22,096 bases of DNA from Klebsormidium nitens. Lineage: Eukaryota; Streptophyta; Klebsormidiophyceae; Klebsormidiales; Klebsormidiaceae. The notes under the pieces were generated by a model. It was not told the origin of the DNA and did no database searches. It saw only the letters and a program-made list of their open reading frames with translations. The position numbers and the translations under genes are program-made. The stretch covers positions 1-22,096 of the forward strand of contig DF237899.1 of assembly GCA_000708835.1 (NCBI GenBank), read 5' to 3'. The stretch's first letter is position 1. Each line of letters starts with the position of its first letter. This document shows, piece after piece, positions 10,501 through 20,818 of this stretch.

Positions 10501-12685
10501 GGGGATCGGCATGGCGCAGGTAGGCGATCGGTCGCCGGAAAGACCTCATTACGTTCCAAGTCTTTCGAAATAATGAGCACTTTTCTTTGAACTTGATGAC
10601 TGAAAACTCTGAAGAGAGCAGATGAACCAGCCACTAGATCTTCCTCCCCGGAGTCGAGAAGATAGCGACAGGGGCAACCCTCCATTTCCTTCTCGCACCA
10701 TTACCTCCACAACATTTGAATGTCTTGACCCAATTTCCGGAAAAAAATTGTGCGGATGAAAAGTTCAGGGATAGCCCATATAAAATGACGCGCTACTCGC
10801 TCCGTTTGAAGACTACTAACTCGCGCCCTTCTTATGCCTGCAGCACATCTCAAGCGTGATGGCGCTGGTCCAAAACCCGCGCATGCTCGCCGACTTGGCG
10901 CGCGCGTTCATCGACCCGCCCATGCGCGCGCGCCCCGCCGTCTTCGTGGCCGCCAACGCGCTGGGCCTGTGGGCAGGTCAGGACTCCGCTCCGTTCCGCC
11001 CCGTTTCGTTCCGCTTTGTTGCTTTTCCGTTCCATTCGCTCCGTGATCATGAGTTCTCTAACCCCCCTTGGCACCTGCTCTTCCGTTGCGTTCGCAAGCG
11101 CGGAACAAGGTAGGGGCTCTGACGAAACACTGCACTCTTCATTGATCCAACTCAAGCTGCCCCTTTTGGTTATCACATCAGCCGAAATTACCCCCTTCTG
11201 CGGACAGCGCTCCTGACGATCCCGCTCGCGCAAGAGGGGCGCCACGCGGCGCTCCGGCTGCTGCTGATCAGCGCGCTCTTCGGCCCCGCGGCCGCGGTGT
11301 CGCTCTACTTCGCGAACCGCGAGGCGGCCATCGAGCGGAGAGTGGCGCAGGCCGAGGGCGTAGCGGTCGAGATCGCGGTCGAGGCTGTTCAGGAGTAAGG
11401 TGGGCGCGCGCGCGCGCACATCGTCTCAGAAGGCTCCGCAATCTGGGTGTATTCTGAATCTGGCGCGCGCGCAGTTTAGCTGTATCGAAGGATGTCCGGT
11501 TTTGACGCACGCACTTATAAGGAGTTTCTCGAATCGCACTCACAAGGAAGCCCGGAAGACGAGTAGCATCTTGCCACGTGCCCGGATCGGTTCCATGCGT
11601 TGATTCAATTCGCACATGGTTTGATCTTGCGAGTGGAGTTTGACCGTTCTTGGGTGACAACTTCGGATGCAACCAGCTGGGAACGGAGGGATGTCATATA
11701 GAGACAGTCTAGGTTTTTACAAAGCAAAATCCGCCAGTGTACAAAATCAGTACCAGGGGTTAGACTTTCCGGCTCCCGGTCCGATGTATTTCAGCAGCCT
11801 CAAACGACTAGGCACTTTCCTTCGTATCGTTGTACACCGCAAAAAGTCCTCGCACCCTTGTGCTAACGTTCTTGATATATAACGTCTCGTTTTGTTTTTT
11901 CGTGCCGCAAAGCTACTCTTCTAGACCTTCCCATAGTGAGAGACTTCTGCAGAATAATAGAACGTAAAATTTTCTAGCCCAGATTCCAGATAGTAGCATA
12001 TCTTTCTTCACGAGATTCATGGAGAACGGTAAGCAGATGCGACCGCGGAAATCTGTTGTGACTCGGATGCAGTTGCTGATAGGGCAGAATGACACCCCTT
12101 GTTTGCCCATTGTTTTTCCGGCCGTTTGCGGTTCTTTTCGAGTGTCCAACACCGCCCAACTTCCCAAACTTACGAGAGAATTTGAAATATCCAGATTCAG
12201 AACAGGGTTAGAAGTTCAATTTAGAACAGAAATAATCTCAGAAAGACTCAGAATCCGCGCATCTGCCTCTTTCTTTTATTTTCGCGGTCGATGGAGAAGT
12301 CTACATTGAGAATCTACTGCTCTTCTTCTATGTTCGATGTGCGACTGTTGCTGCTCCTTCTTTGCCAACGCCGTCGGCATGTCAGATAAGAGCTGATGAT
12401 ATAGATCCGAGGCAAGCAGAACAAATAACAATTCTGACGTCACCTCGTGCAGGACTGCTGACGATTCCCCTGGCCCAAGAGGGCGTCCACAAAGCGCTCA
12501 GGCTGCTGCTGTACGGAACAGTCATCGGACCCGCCGCTTCCATCTCACTCTACTTCGCGGCGCGCGAGGCGCGATATGAGAACATGGCTGGGGCGGGTAC
12601 GACGATAGCGTATGAGGAGGACATTAGCCGCACGGTCGAGGGACCGGTTCCATGGGGTGGCCATGATAGGGCGGCGTTTCTGTAG
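7514..12685 (+). CDS. Multi-pass membrane protein with transit-like peptide and two alternative last exons
   Basis: The exons are 7514-7828, 8248-8269, 8602-8738, 9304-9591, 10241-10519, 10844-10976 and one of two terminal exons, 11208-11398 or 12453-12685. All junctions are GT-AG and keep frame, giving 454 or 468 residues. The start is the ATG in the context GAAGATGGCG. The first ~85 residues are rich in Ala, Ser, Arg and Thr with no acidic residue until about 48, which suggests a chloroplast or mitochondrial transit peptide. From residue ~118 there are about seven hydrophobic segments, for example around SVIPPVLIGLTTALYSYP, ALALFYSSALLLSWALA, LNFAILLSSAVYF and NPLLLLGLPLLWQLAA. Related G-P-G/G-P-A motifs occur in exon 4 and in the last exon. 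I cannot name the family or its substrate. Exons 4-6 and the first terminal exon are very GC-rich compared with the neighbouring genes. An organelle membrane location is inferred. Confidence 0.75.
8248..8269 (+). other. 22-nt microexon of the membrane-protein gene
   Basis: The stretch follows a TTTTGCAG acceptor and precedes a perfect GTAAGT donor. It encodes EPLDVDA plus the first base of a Met codon. Exon 1 ends in phase 0 and exon 3 begins with two bases of a codon, so a direct join would shift the frame. This 22-nt exon exactly supplies the missing phase and gives L-P-N-E-P-L-D-V-D-A-M-P-D-P-E-K across the junctions. Confidence 0.75.
9961..10203. mobile_element. Possible MITE-like element inside intron 4 of the membrane-protein gene
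   Basis: The ends are a perfect 10-bp inverted repeat (AAACCTGTCC at 9961-9970, its complement at 10194-10203), followed on both sides by a related TGCACG word. A second 12-bp inverted pair lies inside (GTGCACGGTATC at 9997-10008 and its complement at 10131-10142). GTGCACGGTA is also repeated directly at 9973. The intron otherwise lacks this density of repeats. I find no clear target-site duplication, and the length and structure suit a small non-autonomous element or a foldback. Confidence 0.5.
10362..10376 (+). repeat. Telomere-like word inside exon 5
   Basis: The word AAACCCTAAACCCCC is two plant-type CCCTAAA-like units inside the coding sequence for Q-T-L-N-P. A related TTTAGGG-type word lies at 8758-8774 in intron 3. 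Whether this is chance, a telo-box motif or a scar of telomere-mediated repair is not decided by sequence. Confidence 0.4.
11208..11398 (+). other. Terminal exon 7a of the membrane-protein gene
   Basis: It begins after a CGGACAG acceptor in phase 1 and ends at TAA 11396-11398. It encodes L-L-T-I-P-L-A-Q-E-G, then a hydrophobic helix with F-G-P-A, then S-L-Y-F-A-N-R-E and a charged tail. It is homologous to exon 7b: about 30 of the first 42 residues match by eye. Its GC content is very high, like exons 4-6. Confidence 0.8.
11399..12452. other. Stretch between the two terminal exons
   Basis: This kilobase acts as 3' flank for the 7a transcript and as intron for the 7b transcript. It opens with a short GC dinucleotide run (about 11403-11416), then becomes lower in GC. 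I see no further exons. The sequence just upstream of exon 7b does not resemble that upstream of 7a, so the duplicated unit seems limited to the exon. The palindrome TGACGTCA lies at 12434-12441, just before the 7b acceptor. Confidence 0.5.
12453..12685 (+). other. Terminal exon 7b, a diverged copy of 7a
   Basis: It follows a CGTGCAG acceptor and begins in the same phase as 7a, so the donor at 10977 can join to either. It encodes L-L-T-I-P-L-A-Q-E-G, I-G-P-A and S-L-Y-F-A-A-R-E-A, then an unrelated, acidic tail 14 residues longer than that of 7a, with TAG at 12683-12685. Conservation concentrates in the helix and the motifs, which suggests a functional exon. It could also be a remnant of a partial duplication. 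No copy of exons 1-6 lies between 11399 and 12452. Confidence 0.7.
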
Positions 12686-14403
12686 CGGACAGATTACTTG
12701 GTTTTAGAAACTTTGAGAGAGGTTTGTCCGCTTCTCGGATATCAACCTGTACATAACTTTAGGGAAGACGTTAAAGAGACCAGGAGTAGGCGGCTGCGCT
12801 CAGTGCGACAAGTGATACGAATTTTGACGCCATGGACTTCTCGTGTGTAGAGCGAGGTCCATGTGTGCCATGACAAGTCGTTTCTTCTAGCCATGCGGCC
12901 ACGCGCTTAGTCGGGCCGCCATTGTTGCTTCTCAATTAGTGCCCTGCGAGGCACGTTTCTGATGAGTGCCGGTGCATGATGTATGCTTGGCTATGGGTAA
13001 CACTGATGCAAACGACGAGCGATAGCGCAGCAGCAATCCAATGAAGTTCGATTCCAGACCCTTTTATCCCGCGATTGAGGTTGCGTGCACGATTGGAGCC
13101 TGGCTGCTTGTAGAGTCCGCCAGCACGTCCCAGATGCCCAGTGAATCATGAAATATGGCTGCGATCAAAACAACTGACAGCAGCAATGACGTAGACATTT
13201 GTGGTCCGCGCTTGAAGTTTGCGGGATAGCCCGTCTGGCCGCACCGTAAAGCATGCGGATCGCGATGGCGGCTTGGGGCCCAGCGCCGCCGTTCCAACTT
13301 TTTAAGTTAGAGTCTAGATACATGAAGCTAGCTTTGGCTTCAGTACGAACTCAAACGCAGGGCAGCATTTGAACGCAGGGGCGGAAACTCCCTCAGTTTG
13401 GAACTCTGCAAAGGCAAACTCGCTTAGCTTACTAAGAGCACCTGCGCATCACAAGAGGCGCGCGGCGTACGATGGCAACGTGTGCCAAATTTTCAAGGAC
13501 ACTAATGTACGACCCTGATGTGTTTGAACGCAAATAAATGCCTCAAACTTCTTGTGGAACCTGCGCATTAAGATTCGCTGCGAGGTGATAGCGTCAGATC
13601 GAATGCCTGCAGCTTTAAACGAGAGAGGTATTGACATCACAGTGGGTTGTAACAACATGGTCGAAGTGGCCTCTCGCAACTTGACGAGGGTAAACTGCTT
13701 GACGAAAGAACGTCATGCGCTGCTTCACGCTGTGTGCAGATGTTGAAAAAAGGCGTGCAGACGATGGGCCGGGTTTGGCTTGGTTAAGTGTGCGGGGGCC
13801 AGGTCTTTTAAAAACTTAGTTAAGCCTTTGAAATCAGGTCACCTAAGATGTAATAGAAGAGCTAGGAATATGTAACCGAGCTGGGAAGTTAAGGGGTAAC
13901 CCTTCTTCTTGAACCTGGAATCAAAGTACTAGAGGGTACTAGAGTGCTTCAGTATCTTGAAGGGTCTACTGCGGAGTAGGGTTTCTCCTTAACCCAGCTC
14001 TATCACTTTCCGAAACTTATGCGCAGCAGAGTACTGCATCAGGAAGTCACATCAGGAACGGCGTTTGGGGCGCCCATGCGTTGGAGGCCGCGAGGGGTTT
14101 GATTAATAGCAGAAATTCCGGACTGGCGCAGGGGCTTCTTGCGCAGCTTCTTGCAGTTTCATGGGCGCAGCACGTCAGAAGCGCGTGATCTTTGCTTCGC
14201 GCATGCACCTTCTTCTGCAGTGCTTCGAGACGCTGCAAGAGCTTGATTCAACAGCAGGTCATGCATCTCTGGGAAGATGCTCTGCAATGAAGCAAACGAG
14301 TTCGGGAAAGTCGTCGAGTCTGGAGTAAGGGTGCTGTTTCTTTGAGACTGGCAAGACAACCTAAGGCAGCTTCTGAGGCACTTATCTGCAATTGACAGGA
14401 GCA
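12686..14403. other. Intergenic spacer, no supported gene
   Basis: The spacer separates the membrane-protein gene from the first MYND gene. Open frames are short and not protein-like. The only structure I can support is the foldback at 13878-14000. The promoter of the MYND gene should lie in the last few hundred bases, but no core motif stands out. Confidence 0.5.
13878..14000. repeat. Foldback with imperfect inverted ends
   Basis: The left arm begins GAGCTGGG, then TTAAGG after three bases, then an ACCCT word. The complement of the right arm reads GAGCTGGG, TTAAGG and ACCCT in the same order. The loop contains two copies of GGTACTAGAG-like sequence. It could be a short MITE-like remnant or a hairpin in a transcript leader. 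No target duplication is evident. Confidence 0.45.
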
Positions 14404-15869
14404 ATGGATCTGCCGTTTGTGGAGCAATTTGTTTCTCGTGTCCTCTCCGCCGACCCCTCGCAGGTTTTAGACGCCATGGAGAGTCTTGATGAGCTCCGGG
14501 TCAAATTGAAGGAACATCCTGTGCGCTTCTCCAGGGTAAATCAAGAGATTGCCATCTACAAGCAGGGTGCCGTCATCAAGAAGCTCATCGAGCAGCTTTT
14601 CCAAGAGCAAGACAAGCTAGAGGCTCTGCATGATGCATTGTTTGAATCTCTCGCAGAACATTTCCGTTCAACGAACTCAGGGGAGGTTCTTCATTCCATT
14701 TTCAACCCAGATGTGCTAGATCCTCATAAGCAGGCTGCTTCCATCCTGGTCTTCTCGAGAATGGCAACCAGCAAGGTAGTAGCTCAGGTGTTCTTGTCCA
14801 AAGAGGAAGTAGTTGAGAGAATGATGCAAATATTCTCGAAAAAGTTAGGGCGGGTTGGACCATTCAGTGGATATTCCAGGGAGATCATGTACACACTCCA
14901 GGGCATCGCCAGTTTCGCTCAAGCATCAAAGCTGTTCCGGCAGAGTATGGAAGCGAACGGAATGAATCTCCTGCCTGCAGTACAGATACTGTGTTCGGAG
15001 TACATCTTGCCAGCAGAAGAGGACGAGATCTACGCATCAAGGGAGGCAGTGGCCAGAGTGATTGAGAGCTTGTCGTTTTCCATCGATAGCCGACGTTGGA
15101 TGATTGACGCGGGGTACATTCACGTTCTGGCAGAACTCTTCCGGACAAAACGCCCAGGGGAAAAAGAGACAAAAGACGTTATACTCAGGTCTGCTTTCTC
15201 GCTTTTGCGCCTCCTCGAATCCCAAGAATGCCTCAAGAAGATGAAAGAGTGTGATGTACTTTCCCTTCTAAGACCCGTCTCCAAAGTGCTGGAACTAGAT
15301 GACTTGCCTGGCGTCTGGAGTCACATTGAGAACAAACTTTCAGACGACGCGGGCAGCAAGCAAAAGATCCATTACGTTTTTACAACGCGCTTCTGGAAGG
15401 GCCTCAAGAGAGCCGACTTTGCCATTCGCACGGTCTGCTCGTGGAAGGACTGTGCCGCGGTAGAGTCGCATTCAGATACAGCTTTCAGCAAGTGCGGGCG
15501 ATGCGGTGTGGCACCATACTGCAGGTGAGTGACTTCTGAAGGTGTCGGTGTATCTGTTTGCTTGAAGAAACCGGTAGAGAGAAACTTTGATATATGTAGA
15601 GAAAATGCACCAGGTTTTTTGAATCTGGGGACAACAAAACACCGAAAGCGTTGCATTCATGAGCCAGGAACCGACGAAGCACCTGCCTCCGTAGATGCCT
15701 TGAAAAGTGTTTTGCCGCTTTTAACTGAAATGCTTTGTCGGGGCACTCAATTGGTCAGAACCCGCGTCTGATAGACGTTTTCTTTTTCCACAGCAAGGAG
15801 CACCAGAAGCTTCATTGGCCATCGCACAAGAAGCACTCCCTCTCGAAGGGGGAGAAGCCTTTAGGATAG
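14404..15869 (+). CDS. MYND-type zinc finger protein, copy A (last Cys replaced)
   Basis: Two exons, 14404-15524 and 15794-15869, are joined through a phase 2 intron that splits the codon after Y-C. They give 398 residues. The start is the first ATG of the frame and aligns with the paralogue (M-D-x-x-F-V-E-x-F). Residues 1-340 look all-helical, with Leu-rich segments such as L-L-R-L-L-E-S that recall armadillo-like repeats. The C-terminus carries C345-x4-C350-x13-C364-x2-C367-x5-C373-x3-H377, then H381-W382, H385 and S389. This matches the MYND spacing (family knowledge: two zinc ions, protein-protein interaction), with His in place of the sixth Cys and Ser where the last Cys should be. The partner is unknown. 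It faces its paralogue tail to tail. Confidence 0.85.
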
Positions 15870-18066
15870 TCAACGCTGATGAATGTATCGTAGCCGGGGT
15901 GAGTTAGAGGCGAAATCAGAGAGGCAAGGACTCAGTGAAGGCGTGATTTTCCTGTCTTCGTCATCCAAAGTCCTAGCGTAGCGGCGTCGATGAATGTCGT
16001 AGCATGAGTCTTCTGCTTTGTCGAAGACAGATTTGCGGCTCGTATGTTCTCTACTTCACATTCAAATTACTAATATTCCTGGTTCAAGGCACAAGCTCGC
16101 GCAGATTCTGTTGTACGCAAGAATGCAATGGCTTTGTCGTTCAAAAATTGTCATATCAAGGCAGTCCAACCTCTAAGCGCGGGATCGATCCCTGAAAGAG
16201 CAAACATACTCTAATCGGATTTCTGGCATTAAAGCGGCTTGTCAGGCTTCTGATTGCTCTCACCGTTCTTACTTCAAGTCTTGCGTATTAGCTTGTAACT
16301 GAATGTTATGTGACTGATCACTGATGGAAAATTGGAGCCTTTTCATATGAGCATCTTCTCCATAGAAAGGACATCAGTGGATTGCACATCGGCCTTCGCA
16401 GTCAGTCTCTCCGCCTACTCAAGGAATCTAGACTTCTGGGCACAAAAAACAAGCTACAAAAATGGTTTTGCTACAGGACACACGGGGAAAGAGATTCGGG
16501 CCAGAGAATATGATGAGGCATTTTCGAACTCCACATCTCGAACCCGCTCATGTTGTTCAATTCAGTTCTTCAATGAACGAAACGTAATCGTGAATGTAAG
16601 TGTTGCGCCGCTATTATTTAGATCGCCCGCAGTTCCTCGTAAGTGCCATCTCCTTCGTCCCGTAGTCATGCGCCCTACCAAAGTCCTTGCAAGCTCGAGC
16701 AAGTTTCCTAAGCACAGGACGCTATGCTTAGGGTAGTCGGCAGTGCTTCAGCGGGCTGCAAACGTCTACATAGCTATATTCTCTGCACAGCTTGATTTTT
16801 TGAAGTTTTCAGTCAATCGCTGGCTTCGTCGTTCCTACAAGTACAGTAATTCAGACTAAGTCGTTCAGCCGCCAGATCCAGGAAAACAGAGTCAAAAAGC
16901 CGCTCATCTGCAAACCACGTGCCACCATATCTCAGATCTGCAACGGTGCTTGAGTAAAGGGCAATCGCGACTTAATGATGCATCTTGTACTGCAGCCGTG
17001 CAATCCCGTTCAGGTGATCTGCGTCGTTTCAGCTAATCTTCGACTCTATACTGGAAACGGACACGAATGCCACAAGTGTTCAACCAACCGACGACGCTCA
17101 CGGTTACTACAGTAGATTGTAGAGAGATGCAGATGCGGCCGCCCGGCCCAAGCAGCGCGCGCAATCAGAACCGCGCGCGGCCGGCTCGATCGATTTAACC
17201 GACGGGAGTGGGCAGTTGAAGTAGACTCGTATTTTATGTGCCGTTAGCTCCAGATCATTCAAAAAGAGGGGCAACATAAGTACAGTTTCCAAGGCTGTAT
17301 CTGACCCTGATCTAACCATGATGATTGCAAATGGATCAAGGTTTCAATGCAATAGACAGTCTGGCATACATCTCTGATCTGGACATCGCAAAAAAATAGC
17401 TTTGCTCGGACAGAGATCACCGACTGATCCAAAATAAGCTTAATCAAAAGTCTCAATGAATGGGATGCCTTGACTTTGCTGTACACTGCATTGATTGAGA
17501 TCCACCATTTGTCCGTTCAATCTTGGAGCAAACTCTGAGAGAATGGCTTTCCGACCGGCCCTTGATTGCAAAGCGCAACTGTGAATTTGGAAAAACCGCG
17601 ACTTGTCATCAACGTGAATATATGTAAACGGTATCATGCAGTTGACTGATCATGAGGTGAATGAGCAGATAAAGCACATGCAGATGCCTCAACAGAATAT
17701 CCTGCATCCTCAATCGAACACCCTTCCATAGTGCAAACTCGCGTGGGATATCGAGAATATGCAGACTTTGCACGTATTGCAAGGATCGTGCTACTGCAGC
17801 TGAGCGATAGACCGAGAGCCATTGCAAGGCTACCCGTTCCAGAAAGAGAGAAACGGAGATCTCCGATCGATCAACGGATTACGAGTTCTCGAGATGGCCC
17901 ATTGGTCACTTTCACAAGCTTCACAGTTACGCTGAACCCGACCTTCTATTTATGACACTGCAAGAACCTAAACGAGAAGATGCTCTTTGCATGCCTCATG
18001 CATCTTTTAAGAGCTCGCTTCCCTGTGCTTGCACTTGGTTCGACCTTGCAAAGAAGTGGGCACTAT
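15870..18066. other. Spacer between the convergent MYND genes
   Basis: This 2.2-kb stretch should contain both 3' ends. Open frames such as 16332-16736 (+) and 17731-17955 (+) have no splice context or recognisable motifs and I do not call them. A short GC-rich patch with NotI/NaeI-like words lies near 17130-17195 in an otherwise moderate-GC region. I see no inverted copy of one gene's flank next to the other. Confidence 0.5.
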
Positions 18067-19585
18067 CTACTTTCCAAAAGACGCCTCTGCTTTTGACAAG
18101 CAGTGTTTCTTGTGCGCTGGCCAATGAAGCTTCTGGTGCTCTTTGCTGTGGAATAAACAGTCAAAGCTCAGACACCGCTCTCGCCGAGACATGTCGTTGG
18201 AGTCCATGGTCCTAATTTTAGATCGTTCGTTGCCTCAAACCCGAGTGATGGAAAGGAAAGTGCGATGAAGCATTGCTTATTATCTGGTCCTTCAAAGGGA
18301 GCAACTAGCTCCCGACATCAGCAGTGACCATCATGATGATTTCCATATCTGCAACGAGAACCAGCTTCCTTGAGTACAGACATCTATAAGCAAGGGATAT
18401 AAACATATAGGAACAAAAACTGCGATAAGCGACTTACCTGCAATAGCGTGCCACACCGCATCGCCCGCACTTGCTGAAAGCTGTTGTTGATGCCGACTCT
18501 AGCGCGGTACAATCGCCCCACGAGCAGACCGTTGGCACGGCAAAGTCGGCTCTTCTCAGGGACTTCCATACAGGGTGTGATCCTTGGAAACTTGGCAGAA
18601 CCTCTTTCAAGTTCTTGTCGTACGCGTCGTCCAGCAGTTTGTTCTCGAGGTGACTCCAGAAGCGAGGAGTGTGATTGTCCAGTAGGCTGGAGTACGGTTT
18701 CAGAAGCGAGAACACATCAGACTCCCTCATCTTTTGTAGACACTCCTTCGATTCGAGCAACCGCAGCAGTGAGAAAGCACATCTACTTATCACGTCTTCC
18801 TTTTCAGCTTTGTTGGCGGGCCTCTCGAAACGGAAGAGCTCTGTCATAACTTGAAGATCACCTGTGTCGATCATCCAGACGCGGCTGTCTGATGACAGTG
18901 CTAAGGTTTCAATAAGTCGGGCCAGTGACTCCGTTGACGCATAAACTTCTTCCTCGCTCAAGAAGAAGTAGTGCTTGGACAACAGCTTTTGGACTGCAGG
19001 CAGCAGATTCATGTTGATCGCTTGCATCTCCTGCCGGAACAGCTTCGATGCGTGAGCAAAGTTGGCAATCCCTTGAAGAGTACAGACGACATCCCTAGAG
19101 TCAGCAGTGACCGTTTCAATACGCGCTATCTTCTTGGAGAGGTTGCGTGCCAGCTTCTTCACAACATCTTTGTTGGTCAGGCACGTTTGTGCGACTACCT
19201 TGCTGGTTGCCAGCCTCGAGAGGACCAGGATCGAAGCAGCCTGACTTTGAAGGTCTTGTGTAGGTGGGAGTACAATCATAGATGACAACCCGAGCTGCTC
19301 TATACTTGTACACCCGAACAAATCGGTGACAGATTTGAGGCATGCACTAGTATAAGCGTCGAATTCTTCCTGCTCTTGAAGCAACTGCTTGGTAAGGTTC
19401 TTGATGATTGAACCCTGTCTATAGATGGCCAGCTCCTGGACAGCTCTCGCAAAGCGCACACGTTCGCCCAGCAGATTGCGCGACCTCGTTCTGGCCTCGT
19501 CGAGAAGCTTCAAGGCTTCCAGGAGCTTCGAAGGATCATCAGAGAGGAACCGAGAGGCAAAACTCTCCACAAACGCCGAATCCAT
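18067..19585 (-). CDS. MYND-type zinc finger protein, copy B
   Basis: On the minus strand, exon 1 is 19585-18438 and exon 2 is 18145-18067, with donor GTAAGT and acceptor TTCCACAG. The product is 408 residues. The second exon is too short to stand out as an open frame; I found it by its identity to exon 2 of copy A (K-E-H-Q-K-L-H-W-P). The long helical N-terminal part is about half identical to copy A by eye, best in Q-A-A-S-I-L-V and A-T-S-K-V-V-A-Q. The zinc finger is C354-x4-C359-x13-C373-x2-C376-x5-C382-x3-H386, H390-W391, H394 and C398, so the last Cys is kept here. The conserved intron position and phase show duplication of a whole genomic gene, not retrocopying. Confidence 0.87.
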
Positions 19586-20795
19586 GCGCGTGTTGCCCGA
19601 GCACCTTGCCGGTGAAGTGAATGAGAGACAGCAACCTTACTCAAGGGGGCCCTCTATGCTGCCTGGATGCAGAGTTTTATTCTCCGAAGAAAGAGCGCTC
19701 GTGCGCCTGAGAATCTGAGGTCGTGCGCCTTGCAGAGAACCAAAGGAAATCAATGTTGTTGTACAGGAGTGAAAAAAGAGCTTGTCTAAAGGCTGGTCCT
19801 AAGGAGCCATCGGCGCTGCGCTCAGAAGATCCCTTCCTAGTCCGCTTGAAAGCGGCGCCGCGATCGACTGTTGCCTCACTGACGCTGAGAAACGAAACTC
19901 TTTGCGAACCTCCTGAACCACCGCCGAAATAAACATCACGCTTGTGCAGCTGAGCTCGCGCCGAACATCCGGGACACTGCATTGCATGCACCGTCTGAAC
20001 TAAAATGAAGGTTCTGTTTCGGTTCAAGCGACTTCGTCGAGTTCTTTGCTGATGTCGATTTCGCGATCTTCACGACGAACTCACCGCTCAGCCTCAGAGG
20101 CAATTTAGAGACCACTCGCCCACGAACTTTCGCATGCATGGTTGCAATATTGCCGGCTGGTAGAACGGGCCGTACGCATGCGCAGACTTGCGTCTATTCA
20201 ATCTGCCGCTATCTCCATCCGGTATATGTCTGCTAGACACGGATTGTCGATCGAGGGTGATGCTGAGATTTGACATGCTATCATATGGGAGGCACATGCG
20301 CTATCTCGAGATCTCAGCTTCAAGCGGTGCGGTGTGAACCCTTGATTTTAATTGCTCAAAGCCTAGGTAGTCAGGTCCAGATTCATGCATCAGGATTTTG
20401 CAATCAGCGCGGCGGTAGCATGAACATGGAGGTCGGCTGATGGCTCCGACGCATGCCATCAACGGAAGTCCCGGGCCGACTTAAGAATGGCCATCGAGCT
20501 TGCGCGCCGCAGGGGAGCGCCTGTATACGAGCGCCTGTACATGGTCACTCGGGCCGATGCAGACTCACCGACGCCTACTTAGTGGCTTTGGATGAGACGA
20601 GATTGAAATGATCATGCAAACCACTAACATCAGCCGGAGAGGCGGCCACTCGCTTCAAACCTGGATATAGGCGCGTCTGCCCTTGCACAAAAAGGACCCT
20701 ATGCTAAAACCGCCCTAAGCAATTTCGGGACCCCTTCCATAAAACATTGAAGACTTCGAGGCCTTTCCTGGACCCCTATAGCAGAACGGAAGGTG

Positions 20796-20818
20796 CGCTT
20801 TTGAGAGTTTCAAAAGCG
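20796..20818. repeat. Perfect 9-bp hairpin
   Basis: The arms CGCTTTTGA and TCAAAAGCG are exact complements and flank a five-base loop (GAGTT). There is no T-run after it and no gene just upstream, so I do not call it a terminator. Confidence 0.6.

Noticed and set aside
11403-11416. GC dinucleotide run
   Set aside because: It is a short simple repeat after exon 7a, with no sign of function beyond local GC bias.
16332-16736. 134-residue plus-strand open frame between the MYND genes
   Set aside because: Composition is random, with no motif or splice pattern. It begins 463 bases after the end of copy A with no supporting signal.
19677-20027. Minus-strand open frame with a C-x2-C
   Set aside because: A single Cys pair is not a zinc finger, and nothing else supports translation.
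20796-20818. Hairpin as a transcription terminator
   Set aside because: The window is eukaryotic, no gene ends nearby and there is no T-run.
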